Origin: an uncultured Verrucomicrobiota bacterium
GTDB lineage: Bacteria > Verrucomicrobiota > Verrucomicrobiia > Limisphaerales > UBA9464
Assembly (NCBI GenBank): GCA_903864375.1
Contig: CAIPFS010000194.1
Coordinates: forward strand, 1-10,522
Direction of reading: 5' to 3'
Length of the DNA: 10,522 nucleotides
A program made the position numbers and the translations under genes. The first letter of the stretch is position 1, and each line of letters starts with the position of its first letter. The notes under the pieces were generated by a model. It was not told the origin of the DNA and made no database searches. It saw only the letters and a program-made list of their open reading frames with translations. This document shows, piece by piece, positions 6,881-10,522 of this stretch.

Positions 6881-7185
6881 TCGACGCGCCGGTAGATGGC
6901 GATTCCGACCCGTTCGATATGGGCCCGCAACGGTTCATGCGAAATCTGCTCAAACGCCTGAACATCAAATCGGTAGGGGAGCGGCAATTCGTCCAGCTCG
7001 GCGGCCAAATGCTCCACCCTCAGGACCGAATCCATTCCCCAAACGGCGAGGTCCACGTCTGAGCGAGGAGTATGTGTTCCCTTGGCCCGGGAACCAAAGA
7101 TCCGGACCTCCTGAACGTCCGGGTGATGCCGGAACAGGTCACGAATCAGGTCCAATTCCTTCCCGTTCAATGGTGCTGTTGTCAT
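6877..7185 (-). CDS. mntA: MntA-type antitoxin, minimal nucleotidyltransferase
   Basis: This 102-residue minimal nucleotidyltransferase of the pol-beta superfamily has the motif GSRAKG (31-36) followed by SDVDL (42-46), which supplies metal-binding Asp43 and Asp45. A third acidic residue is likely Asp74 in RFDVQAF. In characterised HEPN/MNT (type VII) toxin-antitoxin pairs the MNT protein uses ATP to add AMP units to a tyrosine of the HEPN toxin and so inactivates it. All catalytic residues are visible, so activity is expected. The start ATG (7183-7185) overlaps the HEPN stop as ATGA, so the two are translationally coupled with the toxin gene first. The stop (complement of 6877-6879) shares the palindrome CTAG with the stop of the convergent deacetylase gene. 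Confidence 0.93.
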   Translation of the reverse strand: MTTAPLNGKELDLIRDLFRHHPDVQEVRIFGSRAKGTHTPRSDVDLAVWGMDSVLRVEHLAAELDELPLPYRFDVQAFEQISHEPLRAHIERVGIAIYRRVD

Positions 7186-7595
7186 AGACGGGTCTTTACG
7201 ACGAAGGATTGATGCAACCGGTCCATCGCGGGGAGATAGTGCGCTTGAATGGCATCCACGGCCGTTTCGAAGGTTGCCCGATCGTAGGTGTGGGAAAGCA
7301 GATTTCGATGGTCGAGCATTTCAATCCACACTTGCCCGTCCGTGAGCAAACCAGCGGCTACGGCATCCTTGAGAACCTGGCGCGGTGTCAGGGTGGAAAA
7401 AACGACACCCTCCGCTTCGAGATAGTCTTTGATGGTTTTCCAGGCCAACTCAAAAGAGTACTCAAAACGCTGAACAGTTCCCTCCTTTTCGAGTGAATTC
7501 AATTTTGAGGTTCCCTCCTTTAGAGCGTCTCTCAGAAGGAAAAAGGCGCGTTCGAAATTTTGAAAGCGTTGACGCCATCGAATGTCCGTTTCCAT
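7182..7595 (-). CDS. hepT: HEPN-domain toxin (HI0074 / nucleotidyltransferase substrate-binding family)
   Basis: This 137-residue all-alpha HEPN protein resembles the HI0074 family, which pairs with minimal nucleotidyltransferases. The start RWRQRFQNFERAF is family-typical, and LEKEGTVQRFEYSFELAWKTIKDYL at 35-59 is the most conserved helix pair. DHRNLLSHTY at 95-104 contains the Rx4H ribonuclease motif (Arg97, His102) followed by Tyr104, giving the Rx4HxY form in which the tyrosine is the AMPylation target in studied pairs. ATG 7593-7595 is preferred; a TTG at 7632-7634 would add 13 residues without family likeness. Expected function is an RNase that slows translation unless modified by the co-encoded MntA. 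Its upstream region carries the palindromes described at 7644-7753. Confidence 0.92.
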   Translation of the reverse strand: METDIRWRQRFQNFERAFFLLRDALKEGTSKLNSLEKEGTVQRFEYSFELAWKTIKDYLEAEGVVFSTLTPRQVLKDAVAAGLLTDGQVWIEMLDHRNLLSHTYDRATFETAVDAIQAHYLPAMDRLHQSFVVKTRL

Positions 7596-7643
7596 CTCGG
7601 AAACCGTACTGATATCCCCACGATCTGCATTCAATTTATCGCA

Positions 7644-7753
7644 ACCACGGAGGACACCGTGGTGGATTGGATCGGGCTTTCAGCCCTCAGACGTAACTTG
7701 TGACACGACCTGGGCCGTCGACCCAGGCTGGGATATTACCGCGCCGTTGGCGC
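7644..7753. repeat. Chain of four palindromes, REP/MITE-like element or regulatory region
   Basis: Four perfect short inverted repeats occur within 110 bases: ACCACGG-6-CCGTGGT (7644-7663), GGGCT-TTC-AGCCC (7674-7686), CCTGGG-7-CCCAGG (7709-7727) and GCGCC-GTT-GGCGC (7741-7753). None is followed by a T run, so they are not ordinary terminators. The last three resemble palindromes that I recall as dispersed intergenic repeats in Verrucomicrobia and Planctomycetes. The first lies about 50 bases upstream of the HEPN gene start and could also be an operator of the toxin-antitoxin operon. The flanking sequence up to 7890 holds no supported gene. Confidence 0.55.
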
Positions 7754-7890
7754 TTCAACGTGGCACCCTGAGCTCCAATTACGCAAAGACCTTCGAGCCG
7801 GTCATTACAACTGACCTGTCCCTCTGTCATTTTGCGCCCCGGACAAATGCCTCCTTGCCTTGCCGGGAATCCACACCACACCGTTCAGGA

Positions 7891-9303
7891 ATGAGATTCA
7901 GGACTTGGGTCGAACTGGGGATGTGCATGGTCGGATTGTCTACGGCATGGGCCGGCGACCTCAGTCCGGACCAGCAACGACTGATGGCCGGCGCCAAACG
8001 GTCCGCAAAAGCGGGCTGGATTTACCTGCACATCGAGGGCGACGCCAAAGCCCGGGGATTTCAACATGGCTACCTTCTGGCACCGGAAATTCGCGAGGAA
8101 CTCCGAATCCACCGGAAGGCCTGGACTTATCGGAGCGGCATGACCTGGGAATGGCTGGTGGGAAAGGCGGCGGAGCTCCTCACGCCCAAGGTGGACGCCG
8201 AGGACCTCGATGAAATCGACGGCATTGTCGAAGGCTTGCAGGCGGCAGGGGTCACGACCCGCCGGGACGAACTGGTCGCCTACAACGGCCAATTGGAATT
8301 TGAGGACTACTGGTGGCCCCTGGAGAAAAAACGGCTGGGTGATTCCAAGGACGAAATCGGCCAACCGGCGCACGAGCGGTGCAGTGCCTTTATCGCCACG
8401 GGCTCATGGACGGCCGACCACGGTATTGTCATGGGCCACAACACCATGTTCGATTTCGTGGAGGCCTCGGCCTATGTGGTCCTGGACCTGGTTCCCACCC
8501 GGGGCCACCGCATCCTGATGCAGACCCAGCCGGGATTCATCCACAGTGGGACGGATTTTTTTCTGACCGATTCCGGCCTGGTCGGTTGCGAAACCACCAT
8601 CGGAGGTTTTACCAGTTTTGATACCAACGGCATTCCGGAATTCGTCCGCTTCCGTCGGGCCACCCAGGATGCCACCAATCTGGTCAGTTGGGCGGAGATT
8701 ATGAAGAAAGGCAACAACGGGGGCTATGCCAACGCCTGGCTGATCGGGGATACGCGCAGCGGGGAAATCGCCCGTCTGGAGCTCGGCCTGAAGTACATCG
8801 GCTGGGAAACCTCTCGCGACGGCTATTTTGCAGGCTCCAATGTGGCCGAGGACCTCGCCCTCCTGCGCATGGAAACTGACCGGAGCGAGACGGACATCCG
8901 GAAGTCTTCCGCGGCCCGCCGGCTGCGATGGAAGCAATTGCTGGAGGAACATCGCGGACGGATCACCACCCGGAACGCCCGCGAGTTTCTGGCGGATGAC
9001 TACGATGTGTACCTTCAACGGCACAATCCGGGATCACGATCGCTCTGCGGACATTTCGAGTTGGACCGCGGGGAATTCGGTGGCGGCGAACCGTATCATC
9101 CGTCGGGCACCTTCGACGGCAAGGTGGTGGATTCCAAACTAGCGCGGACACTCAGTTTTGAGGGCCGATGGGGTTGCGCCGACGGGCGTCCGTTCATCGC
9201 CGAAAAGTTCCTCCGCCAGCATCCCCAATACGACTGGCAGCGCGGCCTGTTGAAGGACAGGCCCACACAGCCCTGGGTGCCATTCACCGCAGGGAAGGAA
9301 TAG
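7891..9303 (+). CDS. Secreted phospholipase B-like / C45-type Ntn hydrolase
   Basis: The 470-residue product starts at ATG 7891. A signal peptide (MRFRTWVELGMCMVGLSTAWA, cleavage after residue 21) suggests export. The frame is open upstream to 7582, but those residues are not protein-like and would precede the signal peptide. After residue 160, HERCSAFIATGSW provides a probable Ntn nucleophile Cys164, followed by VMGHNTMFDF, TQPGFIHSGTDFFLTDSGL (212-230), GNNGGYANAWLIGDTRSGE and GYFAGSNVAEDL. This order resembles phospholipase B-like proteins (laminin ancestor/PLBD family) and the related acyl-transferase C45 family. Such enzymes mature by autocatalytic cleavage before the Cys and hydrolyse amide or ester bonds of acyl chains. 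The substrate here is unknown. The gene converges on the DsbA-like gene with a 34-base gap. Confidence 0.78.
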   Translation: MRFRTWVELGMCMVGLSTAWAGDLSPDQQRLMAGAKRSAKAGWIYLHIEGDAKARGFQHGYLLAPEIREELRIHRKAWTYRSGMTWEWLVGKAAELLTPKVDAEDLDEIDGIVEGLQAAGVTTRRDELVAYNGQLEFEDYWWPLEKKRLGDSKDEIGQPAHERCSAFIATGSWTADHGIVMGHNTMFDFVEASAYVVLDLVPTRGHRILMQTQPGFIHSGTDFFLTDSGLVGCETTIGGFTSFDTNGIPEFVRFRRATQDATNLVSWAEIMKKGNNGGYANAWLIGDTRSGEIARLELGLKYIGWETSRDGYFAGSNVAEDLALLRMETDRSETDIRKSSAARRLRWKQLLEEHRGRITTRNAREFLADDYDVYLQRHNPGSRSLCGHFELDRGEFGGGEPYHPSGTFDGKVVDSKLARTLSFEGRWGCADGRPFIAEKFLRQHPQYDWQRGLLKDRPTQPWVPFTAGKE

Positions 9304-9337
9304 GCCCCCCGGGGTCCGAGGGACAGCCCCACTTTGG

Positions 9338-10009
9338 CTAGGCCTCCGGCGGTCCGCCAAACTGGGCGGCAAACGACGCATAGGCAGCGGCATCCGCCAG
9401 CATGGCCTCGGTGACACTCACCAGTGGCTCCAAAACAGCCAGACCGGACAGGACGGCCCGATCGCCGATCCCATTTTCCACCACAAACGCCGGGCGCTGG
9501 CTGATCTTCAGGGAATGGAATTCTGCGGTCGAAGCCCGGATGCGGGCTTCCACTTCCGGCGATTGAGCCCGGGATCGAAGAGCTTCGGCGTCCAATCCCG
9601 TGGCCTCTGCCACCGCTGAAACCGATACGTCCCACCGGCTGATCTCGCTTCCATCCCGGACAGCGGCAGCGGCTATGGCGAGTCGGGCACGATCGTCGGT
9701 GATACCGAGGTCGCGAGCCGCCTCGGCGACCAGATTCGGGACCAGGTATTCGTGCCGTCCGGGCTCCAGCCAACCCGCATTCAACCGGTACGGGGAGCGG
9801 GTCAAAATGCCGCTCCGGCGATAAAACCATTCCAACTGCTCGCGGGAAGCCGGGAAGCCGTCGCCCTGCACGAGGGCAATCCTCCAGTCGAATTGGACGC
9901 GTCCCTCGAAGCGGCGCTTGAGTTCAGCCCAGGTGGGTTCGGTCCACCAACACCAGGATGAAATCACATCCAGGTAGAAGGTCACTTTTACGGTCGTTGC
10001 AGAGTCCAT
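9338..10009 (-). CDS. DsbA/FrnE-like thioredoxin-fold protein with SxxC active site
   Basis: This 223-residue protein begins at ATG 10007-10009, just before the first beta strand (VKVTFYLDVISSWCWWTEP). An alternative ATG at 10079-10081 adds 24 Pro/Ser-rich residues and is less likely. The fold follows DsbA-family proteins of the FrnE/HCCA-isomerase group: the active-site region is at 12-22, a helical insertion (LVAEAARDLGI, LARLAIAAAA-like) follows, and the cis-proline loop QRPAFVVENG is at 171-180, leading to LSGL. Where oxidoreductases have CPWC, this has SSWC, so Ser17 replaces the first Cys and Cys20 remains. Disulfide exchange by the normal route is therefore doubtful. An isomerase or glutathione-linked role is possible. 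No signal peptide is seen. It lies downstream of the partial gene at 10088-10522. Confidence 0.78.
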   Translation of the reverse strand: MDSATTVKVTFYLDVISSWCWWTEPTWAELKRRFEGRVQFDWRIALVQGDGFPASREQLEWFYRRSGILTRSPYRLNAGWLEPGRHEYLVPNLVAEAARDLGITDDRARLAIAAAAVRDGSEISRWDVSVSAVAEATGLDAEALRSRAQSPEVEARIRASTAEFHSLKISQRPAFVVENGIGDRAVLSGLAVLEPLVSVTEAMLADAAAYASFAAQFGGPPEA

Positions 10010-10087
10010 GGCGGGATAAAATGGGGATTGGGCTGGGGTCGATGGGCGAAGAGCGGACGATGGCAGGGCAGCAACGTCCATCCGGAT

Positions 10088-10522
10088 TTAATAGTAATAC
10101 CGGGTATCGGCGCTGGGTCCACCCATGGCGCGGGCCCGGATATTGCTTTTCTTGCGGATGATCACACTTCCGTCCGCCTGACCGACGGGTTGGTCCGGCG
10201 TGATGGACCAGGCGAACAACGGTTTGCTCTGGCTTCCGCCATCGAAGGCACCGAGATGTCCCAGGTCCCAGAGCTTGGTTCCTGGCGTGTCGCTGACGCG
10301 ATGGGTGATGAAAGCACGACGGCTGTCCAATTCCGCGGTTTTCCTGGGCCAGGCTGGCTCCAAATCCGGCGAATCCGCCGTCGGCTTACCCTGGAGATCG
10401 AGAAACTTGACCGCAGGACTGGCCGAGAAGTTGGCAAACCACATGTACGGCGTGAAAACGTTGGCTGCGGTCGTGTCCCAACCGCCATAATCCCGGGTGG
10501 TCTTATCGGCAAAATTGGTTGG
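10088..10522 (-). CDS. C-terminal part of an unidentified protein, possibly prepilin-like, runs off the window
   Basis: The open frame continues from the window edge (codons PTNFADKTTRDYGGWDTT) to a stop at 10088, giving 144 visible residues; the start lies outside. The visible part is rich in Trp, Tyr, Asp and Gly and has no membrane segment. Near the end the motif GQADGSVIIRKKS resembles the 'ADGSV' ending of pseudopilin-type proteins with prepilin N-termini that are frequent in Verrucomicrobia and Planctomycetes, and GHLGAFDGG precedes it. This identification is weak because the diagnostic N-terminus is missing. It lies 78 bases upstream of the DsbA-like start, on the same strand. Confidence 0.6.
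   Translation of the reverse strand, partial: PTNFADKTTRDYGGWDTTAANVFTPYMWFANFSASPAVKFLDLQGKPTADSPDLEPAWPRKTAELDSRRAFITHRVSDTPGTKLWDLGHLGAFDGGSQSKPLFAWSITPDQPVGQADGSVIIRKKSNIRARAMGGPSADTRYYY

Noticed and set aside
7582..7890. N-terminal extension of the phospholipase-like protein from ATG 7582
   Set aside because: The extra 103 residues cross the palindromes, overlap the HEPN gene start region and precede a good signal peptide starting at 7891.
9304..9337. GC-rich gap between the convergent genes as a bidirectional terminator
   Set aside because: CCCCGGGG and nearby G/C runs can pair only weakly and no T tracts flank them.

Overview
The window looks like the start of an assembled contig from an uncultured member of the Verrucomicrobiota, probably near Pedosphaera or Limisphaera. 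The pointers are two secreted BspA-type leucine-rich-repeat proteins, the closing module of the larger one (a 'GSTNL...W..V.TN.L..GSFYF.D......FYR' pattern that I associate with Verrucomicrobia), the general lack of Shine-Dalgarno sequences, and GC-rich genes separated by palindrome-rich spacers. The taxonomic call rests on recognition, not on a search. The first 48 bases are not biological: they are an untrimmed Illumina adapter with its index, so position 49 is the real contig edge.

Region 1 (49-3423, minus strand, visibly lower GC): two tandem LRR_5/BspA-type genes. The upstream one (1363-3423) is intact, with a signal peptide, about 22 repeats of 23 residues and a C-terminal module. The downstream one (start near 1219) is cut by an in-frame TGA at 548-550, exactly where a conserved repeat glycine (GGA) is expected. 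Its frame then stays open to the contig edge.

Region 2 (3424-4281): mostly non-coding. It holds one doubtful small ORF and several hairpins resembling dispersed Verrucomicrobia/Planctomycetes repeats. It also marks a change from about 50% GC to clearly higher GC.

Region 3 (4282-6880, plus strand): a heptose pathway pair, HldA-type kinase and GmhB-type phosphatase, overlapping by ATGA, which make ADP-heptose precursors for lipopolysaccharide. A tRNA-Val(UAC) with encoded CCA follows, then a PIG-L family zinc deacetylase.

Region 4 (6877-7595, minus strand): a two-gene HEPN/MNT toxin-antitoxin operon, convergent with the PIG-L gene and sharing a CTAG stop tetranucleotide with it. Upstream of the HEPN gene lies a chain of four palindromes (7644-7753) that looks like a REP/MITE-like repeat.

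Region 5 (7891-10522): a secreted phospholipase B-like Ntn hydrolase (plus), convergent with a DsbA/FrnE-like thioredoxin-fold protein whose usual CxxC is SxxC (minus). Upstream of that is the C-terminal part of a gene that runs off the window and may be prepilin-like.

I found no CRISPR array, insertion sequence, phage gene or evident new multi-gene system. The best leads are the HEPN/MNT pair with its palindromic upstream region, the glycine-to-stop change in the LRR gene, and the non-canonical active sites of the GmhB-like and DsbA-like proteins.
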